A DNA stretch of 64,000 bases from Marsupella aquatica (taxonomy: Eukaryota; Marchantiophyta). Position numbers and translations under genes: made by a program. Where the stretch lies: the NCBI GenBank assembly GCA_973895155.1, contig OZ316894.1, positions 12,400,001 through 12,464,000 of the forward strand, written 5' to 3'. The notes beneath the pieces are model-generated. The model made no database searches, was not told the DNA's origin, and saw nothing but the letters and a program-made list of their open reading frames with translations. This document shows positions 34,701 through 45,781 of this stretch, one piece after another (the stretch's first letter is position 1; the number at the start of each line of letters is the position of its first letter).

Positions 34701-35422
34701 TGCTCTACTTTCCTAGTTACAGTGTGCTCCACTACGGTAGAGCTTCCTGTGCCATTATTTCTAGAATTTAAACCTCGTCGGGACACTGCACTTCCATTGT
34801 TCACGGTGGCCGCAGTCTTGCTCTCCTTCCCACTTTCTGCATTCCGAACCACGAGCTTCGAGAAACCATTCAAAAGAGAAATTTCGTTCAAGCTCGGAGG
34901 AGCTCTACCATTAGAATAAGTTTCTCGAAAGCCATCCCCCCTCAAGGAAAGATTAGGGATCGGATGATACTCCTCGTCTATAGGTTGAAGCGCAGACACG
35001 GAGATTGCCCCGCCGTCCCCGTTCGCAACCAGAAGTGCCACATTACCATCCTCTTCACCATCCTGCTTCCTAGAACCCTCCTCCGCAACAGATACTTGTC
35101 CTCTGCTCTTCCGGAGCAATTCCTCCTTTCTTACAGCGAACTCCTTCTGCTTTTGCTCATTGCTTTTCCCTGCTAGCCTTCGTTTGCCGCTGCCGCGCCC
35201 ATTGACCTTACAGACGGTGGTGGTGGTGATGCCACAGCCTGCTTTTCGTGACGAAATGAATCGCACAGGAGCAGGAGGAGGAGCAGGGCTAGCTCCACCT
35301 GGGATGTCTACTCCACGAGAAAACACAGAAGCAACCCCGAATGGTTTACAAAATTCGCTGCGGCTGCTGCTGTCCAACAGAGCGCCTACTCGCATAGAGC
35401 TTCCAAGACTGGACAGCTCCAT
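31718..35422 (-). CDS. ObgC: Plastid Obg-type GTPase with long acidic N-terminus
   Basis: Six exons in gene order: 33618-35422, 32999-33272, 32483-32780, 32223-32373, 31924-32032 and 31718-31807, giving 908 residues with consistent phases. The first 60 residues are Ser/Arg-rich, a likely plastid transit peptide. Residues 60-454 are low in complexity with a strong Asp/Glu tract near 270-300. The Obg fold begins about 455 ([20 protein letters not shown]; glycine-rich [31 protein letters not shown]). The G domain from about 602 has G1 [10 protein letters not shown]2 NYPFTT, G3 [11 protein letters not shown]4 NKMD and G5 SAATG. The C-terminal OCT domain ([45 protein letters not shown]) is complete. 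Obg GTPases assist large ribosomal subunit maturation; the plastid form is needed for chloroplast development. The N-terminal extension is longer than I recall for Arabidopsis ObgC (about 680 residues in total). Confidence 0.95.
33563..33576. promoter_or_regulatory. Telo-box-like motif in ObgC intron 1
   Basis: aaaccctaaacccc lies in the first ObgC intron, 42 bases past the exon 1 donor. Telo-boxes (AAACCCTA) are common in promoters and first introns of plant ribosome and translation genes. The function here is inferred only from the motif and the gene's role. Confidence 0.35.
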
Positions 35423-35735
35423 CGAAGCTGATGAACTTCACTGCGATTCCTCAAATCTCGAGCACTCCATCACCTTCATCCCCGCATTGCAAATTTCACT
35501 CGAAGCTTGCCCAGATGAAGCTCACGGAGAAAAGTTCACCGAAAGGAGAGGGGGTCCAGCGACACAGATGAGATGCAACAAGAGCACTACACTCGTTTGC
35601 AATTTTGTGCCAACAGGACGAAAGGCTGACAATTTATTACTGTGGAGTAATGGATAAGGCTGTAAAAGCGTTGAGCCGACTCTACCACGAGACTATGTAT
35701 ATAGTTAAGGTCGCCGGGTGTCTCTTTATGAGTTA

Positions 35736-36190
35736 CTAGCTCAATACCTGTGCGTTGCACAAAAGAAGTCGTGTCGGCCAAGATGTCGTGTCGATCAAGA
35801 GGTCGTTGAGAGAAAAGATGTAGTGTCGGCCAAGAGGTAGTGGAAAGAAAAGATGTTGTGTCGGCCAAGAGGTCGCGGAGAGAAAAGATATTGTGTGGGC
35901 CAAGAGGTCGTTGAGAGAAAAGAAGTCGTTGAGAAAAAAAGATGGCCAAGAGGTTGTTGAGAGAAAAGAAGTCATTGAGAAAAAAATATGTCATGTCGGG
36001 CAAGAGGTCGTTGAGAAAAAATATGTCGTCTTGGCCAAGAAGTCGTTGAGAAAAAAGATGTCATGTTAGCCAAGATGTCGTCAAGAAAAAAATTGTCATG
36101 TCGGCCAAGATGTCGTTGAGAAAAAATATGTCGTGTCGGCAAAGACATCATTGAGGGAAAAAATGTCGTGTCAGCCAAGACATCGTTGAG
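35736..36190 (-). mobile_element. Helitron-like 3' end (family 1) with minisatellite
   Basis: On the minus strand a GTGC-AAC-GCAC hairpin (35750-35760) is followed by 10 bases, CTAG (35739-35736) and a flanking T, the Helitron 3' signature. Inward from the hairpin, 35762-36190 is a degenerate array of roughly 38-base units containing 'tcggccaagaggtcgttgag' and 'gaaaagatgtc'. No coding sequence is present and the 5' end was not found. Confidence 0.6.
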
Positions 36191-36660
36191 GGAAAATACC
36201 CGTGCATTGCACAAAAGATGTCTTTGAAGTCATTTTGCCAAAGAAGTCATTTTGCCAAAGATGTCGTGAAGTAAAAGATGTTATAAAGAAAAAAAAAGGT
36301 GTCGTTTCATCCAAGTTGTCATTATGTGAAAGATATTATGAAGTAAAAAGTCAAGGAGAGAAGGAGCAAGTCTTTTTCTTTGTTTGTTTTTTTTACCCAA
36401 AATGCCCTTGCATTTGAATGACGACCACTGGCGCAATGTTATATTATTGGTTTCAGGTTTAAGGTTTTAGGGTTTAGCAAAGATGACCATTCTATCGCTA
36501 TCCTTTCAATCCCCGTGCGTTGCATAAAAGATGTTGTTTGGTTAAAGATGTTGTTGAGAAATAGCTCATGGTGCAAAAGATATCGTTCAATAAAAAATTG
36601 CACAAAACTTTTTGTTGAGTGAAAGATATCATTGTGCAAAATACTGGCCACGGCAGCCAC
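36191..36660 (-). mobile_element. Two further truncated Helitron-like tails
   Basis: The same terminal wording recurs at 36197-36220 (acccgtgcattgcacaaaag) and 36511-36530 (ccccgtgcgttgcataaaag), each again followed inward by 'agatgtc' or 'agatgttg' repeats. Neither has an intact CTAG next to it, so they look like truncated or nested copies in the same orientation. Confidence 0.5.
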
Positions 36661-37159
36661 AAAAGTTCCCTTTTTCTTTTTCCTCCTTGCACAAAAAAAT
36701 TCTTTGAATAAACGATGTCATTGCACAAACCACTGGCTATGACAACCACAAAAGTATAATGAGAGGTGCTTTTTTTCCCCCTTTTTAACTTTTTTCCTCT
36801 TATGTTCCTTTTAAACCTTAACCTCTCCCTTTTCCCCATTTCACCATCACTCCACTCGCTCGCCGCCCCCTCCCTCCCCACCCATGTGCGACTGGAGCCC
36901 TTCGAGGGTCTGCCCTACATTGCCAGTGTGCCCCTCGCCCGACACCTTGCCATCAACGTCCGTCCATGTCATGCGTTTTACTATGTCTTTGGGCCTTATT
37001 ACTTTTGTTTTTTGGCATTGAAAATGATAGTGCAAATGACTCTAAAAATCACCACAAATCCCGGTTTAACCTGACGGGCACTTTGACGCATTGCCGAGCA
37101 TGTCAAATTGTCAAATGACGGCCCAAAAACGACCAATTTGACGGATATTCAATAAGATT

Positions 37160-37390
37160 CTCTCGAACTCACCCGAACCCGAACCCCGGACCGCCTCTCC
37201 CCGCCCGGACCCTGAATCCGAACTTCCCCCCTGGACCGCCCCCGAACTCAAACCTGAACCCGGACCGCCCCCCAAGACCCCCCTGAACCCCCCCCCCCCC
37301 GGAGCGCCCCCGAACCCAAATCCCCCCGAACCCAAACCCACCCCCCAAAACCCGAACCCACCCACCCCCCCGGACTACTCCCGAGCCCGG
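37160..37390. repeat. C-rich degenerate array
   Basis: Repeats of cccgaaccc, ccggaccgcc and cccccgaac, with C runs of up to about 12, fill this segment. The complementary strand is glycine-coding by chance. It is a low-complexity expansion with strong strand asymmetry. Confidence 0.85.
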
Positions 37391-37862
37391 GTGCCAGGTT
37401 GCCGATTTGCCGGCCGTTTTCGCACAGTTTGACGGGCAAGGTCAAACCGGGCCACAAATATTGGGAGAACAATTTTTTATTGATCAAGTGACTAAAATGT
37501 TATTAGTAATTAAACTCCTCTTACCACTATTATACAAAATTATGTCACACATAATATTGAATATGTAGAATACTCTGAGTATGTACAATACGGATCATGG
37601 AGGCCTGGAGGGAGTATCCTCCTTGATCCTCGTGCATTGATTCTCATGCATTAATTAAAGTCTTTCACTTTTTGGGGTTGTCTGGTGTGATTATTTGGCT
37701 TGTCTTGGACAATGGTGTAACTTTTTGTGTCACACTAAACTCAATTCACACTTAGATTTTATTACTTACCTTTGATTACATTTTTCAATTTTTATGCCCT
37801 GCAAATTTGAATGACGACCACTCTAAAAAGTGGCGCAACTGTGTATTATACTTTAGGATTTT

Positions 37863-37897
37863 GGTCGACCGTATATGGTCGACCCGCGTACGCGGGG
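37863..37897. repeat. Two adjacent palindromes
   Basis: ggtcgacc is repeated 6 bases apart (ggtcgacc gtatat ggtcgacc) and runs straight into cccgcgtacgcggg, a perfect 14-base palindrome. A CCCGCG...CGCGGG hairpin of this form occurs near Helitron ends in other plants, but no CTRR terminus follows here. Confidence 0.7.
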
Positions 37898-38527
37898 AGA
37901 CATATGCGGGAGACCAAATACACGCATAAAGAGACGAGCAGGCGCCCTTAGCTTCACGTTAAGGTAGTCTAGGTGGTTCAACACTGATTAATCAACTTTG
38001 GGAAGGCACCTTACTACATTCTATCACTGACCCATGTAATGGAGATCGTATGTCAACTGTATAAATATATGGCATAGTTTAATGGAAAATAATCAAAGTG
38101 AAATATGCTAACGTGTCATCAGCCTAAAGCCCCAAAATACTAATTAGTTCGTGGACCCTTATCTGTTTTGATTGTATGTGAGGTATGTGTTGGACAATAT
38201 GTGAAATAGATATGCCAGTGGGATCGCTCATCGCTAAAGCAGATGGAATGGAAATAGTTGAATCATTGGTGACCGCCAGTCTCTCGGCAATCAGAGCTCT
38301 CACTGAGGACTAGGGTGATTTCCTCAAGAGAGAATATTGTTTGTTAGCCATGACTGAGAATTGCGCTTCTGACTGCCTCTCGTGCGCGGATGAACTTGAC
38401 CTTCCGCTAAAGAAAGAGAAAAAAAAAAGTCAATCTTGCTTTGCACTATCGCGTAGGAGAAACAAATAAAGCTTAGATTCGGACTCACTTCAATGGTTAT
38501 TCAGGTTCGCGCGGAGCATGTAGCATG

Positions 38528-38770
38528 TCATTCCAGTGCTTTGTTTGTCTCATAGTCGATCGTTCTTCCTTCTGGACCTGTGCTTATGAGTTCTACTCGT
38601 TTTTCTTCTTCCTGCCCCAATCGTTTGTCAGTGATCTTGTCTGCTTCTGCTTTTGTTGAGTGTTTCCCAGGCTCTTGTTTCAAAGCCTTCGGGTACAAGT
38701 CTTTCAGGTTCAATTCTTGCGATCCTTCTGCGCTTCCCGATTCTTGTTGTTGGAGACGTCGAGAGTTCAA
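38528..38770 (-). CDS. Possible coding exon, hydrophilic, unrecognised
   Basis: The frame encodes about 80 charge-rich residues (starts NSRRLQQQESGS, ends DYETNKALE), preceded by a plausible acceptor (cacttag). There is no ATG at its start, so it would be an internal or terminal exon. The composition is protein-like and low in Cys and Trp. No partner exon and no family were found. It may be the relic of a gene carried or broken by the surrounding transposons. Confidence 0.25.
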   Translation of the reverse strand: MNSRRLQQQESGSAEGSQELNLKDLYPKALKQEPGKHSTKAEADKITDKRLGQEEEKRVELISTGPEGRTIDYETNKALE

Positions 38771-39519
38771 CTAAGTGCCTTGAGTTCTATCCTTATGAAG
38801 TCGCTCGATTCTTTCCTTATGAAGTCGCTCGAGTTCCTCTTATCAATTCTCTATTTGGTTTGCTGTCCTTATGGATCCCTCCATGTCTGAAGATCGTATT
38901 TGTCGTCCCATTCATGCATCATTTTCGTTCATGAATAGCACCTTCCTCTAATCCCCCCTCCCATCCTTTCTGTCGACTACACTCTTTGATTGTCTGTGCT
39001 TTGCTCTGTTTTGTTCTCGTCGTCATTTGGAGTAGATTGTATTGCCACTACTGGATCGGGAAAGAGGACATTCTAGGATGGGGAGGTGTTCGTGTCGACC
39101 GTTTTGCTCACTATTGAATCGGTGACCATGTGGGCAGTCGGTTACTAGGGCCCAAGATTTAATTACGGAATTGAAACACAATTCACAAAAAAGGGTGGGC
39201 AGTTGGTTACTAAGGGTAAATAAAACCAAGGGTGGGCCTACTACTAACTGAACAGCGGGTAAATAAAACGGTTATTTTTGAAATAAATTTACGTCATCTT
39301 TTACGGCATGGCGTTCTTAATTTTACCAAAAATTTGCAGCAAACATGAAAGGTGACATAATTTCATTGTGGAAACCAGTCCGTTCCTGTTTGCAGCGCGC
39401 CATGATGATGTGGCGTGCTGTGGAGCCAGGAATTTTGGAAGGGACCTCTAGTGGGGTCCGTAAAAACCACCCAGACTACCTTAACGAGAGTGTCACTTGT
39501 CCCCGTCGGCCTCTAATCT

Positions 39520-39541
39520 ATAATGAGCGAACGCTCATTAT
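39520..39541. repeat. Perfect 10-bp hairpin
   Basis: ataatgagcg and cgctcattat are exact reverse complements around an AA loop. It lies 40 bases before the inferred 5' end of the short Helitron. Confidence 0.85.
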
Positions 39542-39581
39542 ATGAATGTTACAGTAGTAGGCCCTGTACGCCTCTAATGTA

Positions 39582-40083
39582 TCTATCTATTCCTATCTTA
39601 CTAATAAATCTTATTATAAAAGCGCCAACCCAGGTCTACTTTTAAGAGCCTAGGTCCTCTAGACAATAATTCTATGGTATCATGTGCATGGAAGAAAAAC
39701 TGGTTTTAAGAGCCTAGGTCTAGAGTGAAGACTCTAGACAATAATTCTATGGTATCATGTGCATGGAAGAAAAACTGGTGACATGACTATGATATATGTC
39801 AACTAGTACATGCAAGTTTTTTGTGATAATTTTTAAGTATTTACATTCAAAAAATATGGGCACTATGGCCCCACCACAACATATGTGCATAGAAGATGTA
39901 TGTGCATACAAAAAGAGTGATGTACACATAAAGGAAAATGGTATATTATATATGATTATTAAAATGATGGGTTTTTTAATTGTTTCATTAACCTTCAAAG
40001 AATATGAATAGAGAATATATTTTGATACTATTTTTATTGTCCTCTCCGCTATTCACGTTCAAAGAACGGGTAGTCGGGGCTAG
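39582..40083 (+). mobile_element. Short non-autonomous Helitron, family 2
   Basis: The 3' end has a CGTTC-AAA-GAACG hairpin (40056-40068), 11 bases, CTAG (40080-40083) and a flanking T. A plausible 5' end begins TCTATCTATTCC after an A (39581), followed by the AT-rich 'cttactaataaatc' typical of plant Helitrons. The 502 bases have no coding capacity. Inside, a 65 to 76-base block (gtatcatgtgcatggaagaa) is duplicated at about 39642-39780. The 3' half matches 17640-17940. Confidence 0.6.
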
Positions 40084-40599
40084 TAGGAAACTGAATCTAG
40101 ACTTGGGGCTTAGCCTTCTTGACTGACATAAGAGAGAGCCTCAAAGTTTCCAAATTAGGGATGATGACTTTCAATCATATAGGAAAGGTCATAACTTTCA
40201 CAGAGGTTGTGTAAAAGTTTTTTCTTTTCACTGTTAGACTTTACTCTTACTAATGGTCATGTCATAAAACCAATCTTTATGGCAAAAAGTTATCAACTAT
40301 GAATACCCTCCATAGTTTTTTGTGTCCATAACCCATAACTACAGAAGTAAGGTCCGTCCATCAAATGCTCAGCTTTGAGATGCCCTAATATCCCACCCTT
40401 CTATCCATTCACATACATTGTGGTGGAGCCCTAGAGTCGTGGTCTAGAGGCTTCACTCTAGAAGCCTACAGTTGACCCCAACTCTAGCTTCTTATTGCAA
40501 TTAGTTATATAGATGGGCTACATCCGCTAGTGTATGATCAGATCTAGTTTAGAACAAAAACTTTTGCTGCCACTAATGCCTCTAGATTTAGAGTTGACT

Positions 40600-41455
40600 T
40601 GCACGTGGGCAGCCCTTTGTTTTGTGGCCCTCAAATGAATAGATGGCATGAGCTGATTGATCAAGATTTTCAAGCCTACACCGCCTCCTCAGACAGGCCT
40701 AATAGCACCTCTCCCGGCATGGAGAACCAAGGGCAAAGACAGGAAACTTCCTGGCCTTTGAGTTCCTGACCTGTGATCTAAATAAAACAAAATGATGCAG
40801 GGCCACAAAAGCTAGTGGAAGCAAATTTGGGAGAACTCAGGGCCTCAAAAGAACAGGCCCCTTACCTGCAAGTTGGCTCTTATCATTGATTACACATGTA
40901 GTGAATATTTCAATGGATCAACTCTAGTCAATGCAATTTTGTGTTGACAGTGGACTTTGCATCCAGGGTCATGGCTTGCAAATATTCTGCTGCAATGTGC
41001 AGCAGAGGACTGTCTCATGTCCCCATAGCCTCCCGAAGGAGGGTTCCATAGTGTTCCATGCTTTATGGTTCTTATGTCCCCATTGTGAGAACAGCTTGAC
41101 TCAACTATATCCACATCCTGGCAGAGAGCTCCGCCACCATTGATCTACTAAGAGCCAACTTGCACTTTGGCAGACCTTTGTTTTTGGGCCCTTAACTCAA
41201 CAGATGGCATTTAAACATTGGATGAGAATTTGATGTCTTAGGGCCCTCATTCAGCAGACAAAATATATAGTGGATAACCAAGGGCAAAGGCCAGAAACTT
41301 TCTGACCTTTGAATTCCTGACTTAGTTATGAAATCAAAATAATACACATGAGGCAAGCCCAGTAAAGGTAGGCCCATTGACTCCTAGGAGCAGCAAATTA
41401 GGGAGAAGTCAGGGCCTCAAAAGAAAGGGCAACTTACATGCAAGATGGCTCTAAA
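40600..41455. repeat. Diverged tandem duplication, roughly 300-base units
   Basis: Blocks 'gggcagccctttgtttt', 'ataga tggcat', 'aaccaagggcaaag', 'aggaaacttcctggcctttga', 'gggagaactcagggcctcaa' and 'cttacctgcaagttggctct' at 40604-40880 recur with changes at 41152-41455. Both copies end just before the TIR element. No gene was seen. Confidence 0.75.
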
Positions 41456-41461
41456 TGTGAG

Positions 41462-41956
41462 GCTTAGAGCATTCCCACCAGTCACAGGGAATGCCCAGCC
41501 AGGGAGGACTTTAGCCTGACTGGCTGGAGAATCTGGTCCTGAAAATGCTCTACATTTCTCACATTGAGCCAGAACTTGCCAGTTTGAGCATGCAGGAGGG
41601 TTGGCCGCCCAACCTTGCCAAACACAGCAAGGACACCAATTGCAAGACATATGGACTGGTGCAATTGAATTGACAAAAGACCATCACAATACATTGCATG
41701 TTGCACATAAGGTGGGGAGCATGTTGCACATGGGGTGGGCTTGCTGGAAGGGTGCAATACGCCACCAATGATCTGGTTTGCCATTCAACTTGCAACTCGG
41801 CAGTTAACCAGTTCTAAATGGCGCCATTCAACTTGCTACTCAGGCAGTTAACCAGTCCTAAATGGTTTCCTAAATGGAGTGAGAGGTGAAAATGCTCTAC
41901 ATTTCTTACATGTAGTCGACTATAAATACACTAGACCCCATGGGAATGCTCTAAGC
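41462..41956. mobile_element. TIR DNA transposon, non-autonomous
   Basis: GCTTAGAGCATTCCCA at 41462-41477 is the exact inverse of TGGGAATGCTCTAAGC at 41941-41956. The 495-base interior lacks a transposase. It has direct repeats of 'aaaatgctctacatttct' and a 43-base tandem duplication near 41780-41866 (ccattcaacttgc, cagttaaccagt). GAGCATTCCCA-type ends with TTA/TAA at the edges recall PIF/Harbinger elements, but a direct target duplication is not clear. Confidence 0.7.
41931..41938 (+). promoter_or_regulatory. Candidate TATA box for the CcdA gene
   Basis: TATAAATA lies 282 bases before the CcdA ATG and inside the right end of the TIR element. Transcription from it would start just outside the element and leave a leader of about 255 bases, which includes pyrimidine-rich 'tctctactcttctc' repeats at 42061-42095. 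No other TATA-like site of this quality was seen closer to the start codon. Confidence 0.4.
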
Positions 41957-42219
41957 AAGCTCGTCAGTTGACGGTGGTCATGAGACCCATATCTCAACCG
42001 CCCCTTCCCTAATGAGGGTGGATACGGCTCCACGGAACCGCACTCTTTGCCGTTCAATTCGTCTCTTCTCTACTCTTCTCTACTCTTCTCTTGATTACGT
42101 CGAGCAAATACATATCTTTGCTCCTTCGTTCAAAAACAGGAGCGAGAAGAAGTGAATCGGATTACGGCAAGCGAGAGAAACAGAGTGGGAGGGAGGCGAC
42201 GGGAGATTAAGGTGGAGCC

Positions 42220-45200
42220 ATGGCAGCTTACAGTCAGTCCTGCTTTCTGCGAGGTCCTGCTTTTGCCCTCGATTTGTCTAGCAGCAACGGACTGAGAGCA
42301 GCGAAGAAGTTGTCGAGCAAGCGCCAAGTTGCGGGGAATCGTCGTGCCATCTCGGCTCGTCCATTGTCTTCTTCGCCTGCCCGTGCTGCTGTGTTGGGCC
42401 CCATCGTTGAGCATCTAGTAAGTTTAACAGTGTTTGAATCGAAAATTGGAGACAGCGGGCCAGCTCAGGGATTTGTCTGACTGTGATTTTTGATTATGTC
42501 GTGGAATTCTCCAATAGCCAGAAGCCCCGGACCTCTCGGGAAATTGTGCATCCATACTGTTTTTTCGAGCTGTTCTTTAGTAGTTCAATTGAGTTGTCTT
42601 TGTAATCCAAGGCAATTGGTTCCGATTGGGGCTGAAAAGTGCTGTCATAAATGCAACGAATATGTCACCTCAACAGCTAGAAAATCATCAGAAATGATAG
42701 GCTAGAATTCGACGTTGATCTGTCTTTTCTTTGTGGTTAAAAAAATGGGTGTTCTCATGAAGGCGTGGTCCTTGGACGCAAGCCATTTTTCTCTAGATAT
42801 CGAGAATCGTCAGTGTAGTGTAGTGTAGTGTAGTGTAGTGTAGTGTAGTGTAGTGTAGTGTAGTGTAGTGTAGTGTAGCAGCTTGATTGAGAAATAACAG
42901 GCCCTAAGATATTATTCCGCAGTTGCTCACTTTAAATCTGATGAGTCACAATGATTGTATGAGTGAGTGAAGGTATTATAAAGAACATGGACAGCAAATT
43001 AATGGCCTCGGGCAGTGCACATAATAAATTAAAGGAGAGTACAAATCTACCGTGAGCTGAGCTGTTTCAGTTTTTTGGCGAATGAAGAGATTGTGTATGA
43101 GACTGAAAATCAGATGCCTGCATTGAGGAGAATTGAATTTTCTGAGCCTAACGTCCAAGCTGGTCAAGAGAGAGCGAGAATCAGAGTGGATGTGGTCTCA
43201 TAAGGCCGGGTGGGTTTATTGCAGTCAACTGCAAATGTGGATCATTCTTCCTTGATAGCGCTTTTGGCGCAAGACACCTCCGGAGATGCTGTCAATAATT
43301 TTCTCTACAATGCGGGACAAGATGCCAACTCAGTAGTTCAGGATCAGTTGTCGTCCCTCGGTCCGGCCAGGTACCCCTTTCAGATATCCGAGCTCCCGAG
43401 CTCCATCTCCGCCTTCAATACTTTATAGTATCTACAGCCGGACTATATTATTAATCACTGCTGATCAATCGGAGGCCTTGCAGTGTGGCTATCATCTTTG
43501 GAGCTGGTTTGGTCACAAGTCTGTCACCATGTACACTCAGCGTTTTGCCTCTGACTCTGGGTTACATCGGTACACTACTAACCCACGACCGAAATGATTA
43601 TTACCCTGGATTGGATTCCCAATTTCCCGATTCTTCATGCTTTCCTTTGCTTCGCATTTCGTCTCGATGACGCTGCTTGGAAGTTCTGTGTGGAATTAAA
43701 GCTAGTCCACATGGGATATCCTCTTAAGCCTCCTGTGGCAGACACCGGAACTTAGACCTTGGCCGTACTTTAAAATGTCGTTTGTCCTCTTTCAACGTTT
43801 ATGACTTCTCTACCCTATTTCAACAAGTTTTGTGCTTGACATACAAGCTCCAAGATCCTGACAAATGGCTTGGGAATGGTTTGATTTGGCAGGGGCGACC
43901 GGGCCCGGAAAAAGCCGCACCCAGGTGTGTTTGGTTAGCTCCCTTTAGATGGGGAGAAATCAAAAACCTCCTGTTCAGAGCATTTTGTTGTTTTTTTAAG
44001 GCAACAGCGTAAATCCACACTAAAGCACTGGCCAACTTGGACATCAAAGGCATTTGTGTTTTAAGGCATTCTCATATTGTCTGCTGAGTGGATTGTGGCC
44101 AGATGAACTCTCTGGAAACTTGAATTGGTGCATTCAATGTGTATGGTTTTATTTTCATATTAGCTGTACGCGAGTTGAGTTAGTTTGTCAGGATTTTTCC
44201 AGTAGCAGGATGACCAGCAGTTAACAAGCTGTGTTTTAATTTCAGTTTTTTCGTATGGTGTGAACAGAAAATTGTAGATTCCATATCGTTTTCCTTGGGC
44301 TTGGCTACGACATTAGCTCTGTTAGGGATTGCAGCATCATTGGCTGGAAAAGCATATGGTCAAATTGGGCAAGGCTTGCCTGTGGCTGTATCTATATTTG
44401 CAATGATCATGGGATTGAACCTTCTGGAGGTATTCTGACAAATTTTCATATCCAGCTAGTTACTTAAATGTTGTTTTTTTAATCTGCGGCAATTGAAAGA
44501 TTACGTTTAGCTCGCTTGTGCTACATTTTTGGCTTGAGCTTTACTTGGTTGGATATATACAATATCAATAGGAAACTGTGTGCTTTCTTAAAGCTGGAAG
44601 TGTGGTTATAGGCGGAAGATTGTCGCTCACTTTTTTGCTGCCGTTTGCAGTTAATTGAGTTGCAGTTGCCTTCACTATTTGGAGATTTCGATCCAAAAAA
44701 AGCTGCAGCCAATCTTCCCACCAGTACGGTAGCTTCCTTTTGGACATTTTGACCATTGAAAGAATTTTTCCAATTCTTTTCAAGCAGATGATCTTCTTAA
44801 CGAAGACGACTCTGATCACTTTACAAGACTTCACAGGATTTATGACGTTTGAGAAATTGACGTGCAGGTGCCCAGGCATACCTAGCAGGTCTTACATTTG
44901 CACTGGCAGCGTCACCTTGCAGTACACCTGTCCTTGCAAGCTTGCTCGCTTATGTCTCTACTGCGCAGGTTCTCTTTGTCCTTGCAGTACTATTTGTTTC
45001 AAGCTTCTGCCTTCTAAGTACCTGTTGCCAACAAGCTTAATAGGGAAGTGTTGGTGATGATTGCAATGGCGTGCTTCCACAATTCAACCGTAGCCTATCA
45101 CGACCTTCCTCCTGATCCATCTTGCTTATTGAATTGCCTGACTTTAGGACCCAGTCGTTGGAGGGACGCTACTGTTTGCATACACCACAGGATACGTTGC

Positions 45201-45781
45201 TCCCCTCTTGCTAGCTGCTTCATTGGCTGGTGCTATCCAGGTGATGACCTTTCAGATCCTGTGTATTCACGATTTTCCTTGAGAAATTCTAATTAATATT
45301 AAGAATAGCCATGTCTGGAAATATTGCATGTTAAATTAGAAAGAATAATTGAGTTAAGCTGTGTGTGTCCTCAGTGTAGGCTAGGGGTCCAGAAAGGTTG
45401 ATAGGTCAAGAATCTCCGACAGTCCTTTCGTTCCGGTGTAGCTTAATGCTGAAACCCGAAGAGTCAATTTTAAATTTTGCAGCAGCTCATGTCACTCCGG
45501 AAGTACTCAGCCTGGGTTAATCCGACGAGGTGATATAGCTTCTGCCCTTGCGCTTGAGTTTCAAGTATTTTTCTTGCAGTCGAAGGTAGTTAGTTATCCT
45601 GCTGCGATTCTGGTTATACCAGTTTCTATAAAGGAATTGTTTGCATTAGGCATGACTGACTTACAGATTGTGGCATGGCTATTGTGACTGCAGTGGAGCG
45701 TTGTTGTTAGGAGGTGGCCTCTACACATTTCTAGTGCGTGTATTTCCTGAGACTGATGTAATGAGTTCGATGTCTATGTAG
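42220..45781 (+). CDS. CCDA: Thylakoid cytochrome c biogenesis protein CcdA
   Basis: Ten exons: 42220-42417, 43225-43370, 43484-43569, 43893-43924, 44268-44429, 44651-44723, 44868-44968, 45148-45240, 45483-45529 and 45694-45781, giving 341 residues with consistent phases. The ATG (gccATGG) opens a Ser/Ala/Arg-rich plastid transit peptide of about 65 residues. The membrane part has [20 protein letters not shown] and [19 protein letters not shown], carrying the two redox Cys of the CcdA family. Other conserved stretches are GPGKSRTQ (a 32-base exon), [77 protein letters not shown] and [12 protein letters not shown]. CcdA passes reducing power across the thylakoid membrane for haem attachment to cytochromes f and c6. 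The length matches plant CCDA (about 350). Confidence 0.95.
42813..42878. repeat. Pentanucleotide microsatellite (GTGTA)n
   Basis: About 13 perfect GTGTA units in intron 1 of the CcdA gene. The perfect copies suggest a length-variable locus. Confidence 0.97.

Larger units (their letters stand above)
35423..42219. other. Transposon cluster without genes
   Basis: This is 6.8 kb between the ObgC and CcdA start codons. The first 300 bases are likely ObgC promoter. The rest is layered: Helitron-like tails with minisatellites, a C-rich array, palindromes, a complete-looking short Helitron, a large tandem duplication and a TIR element. 38000-38500 and 38800-39500 hold nothing recognised. Confidence 0.6.
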
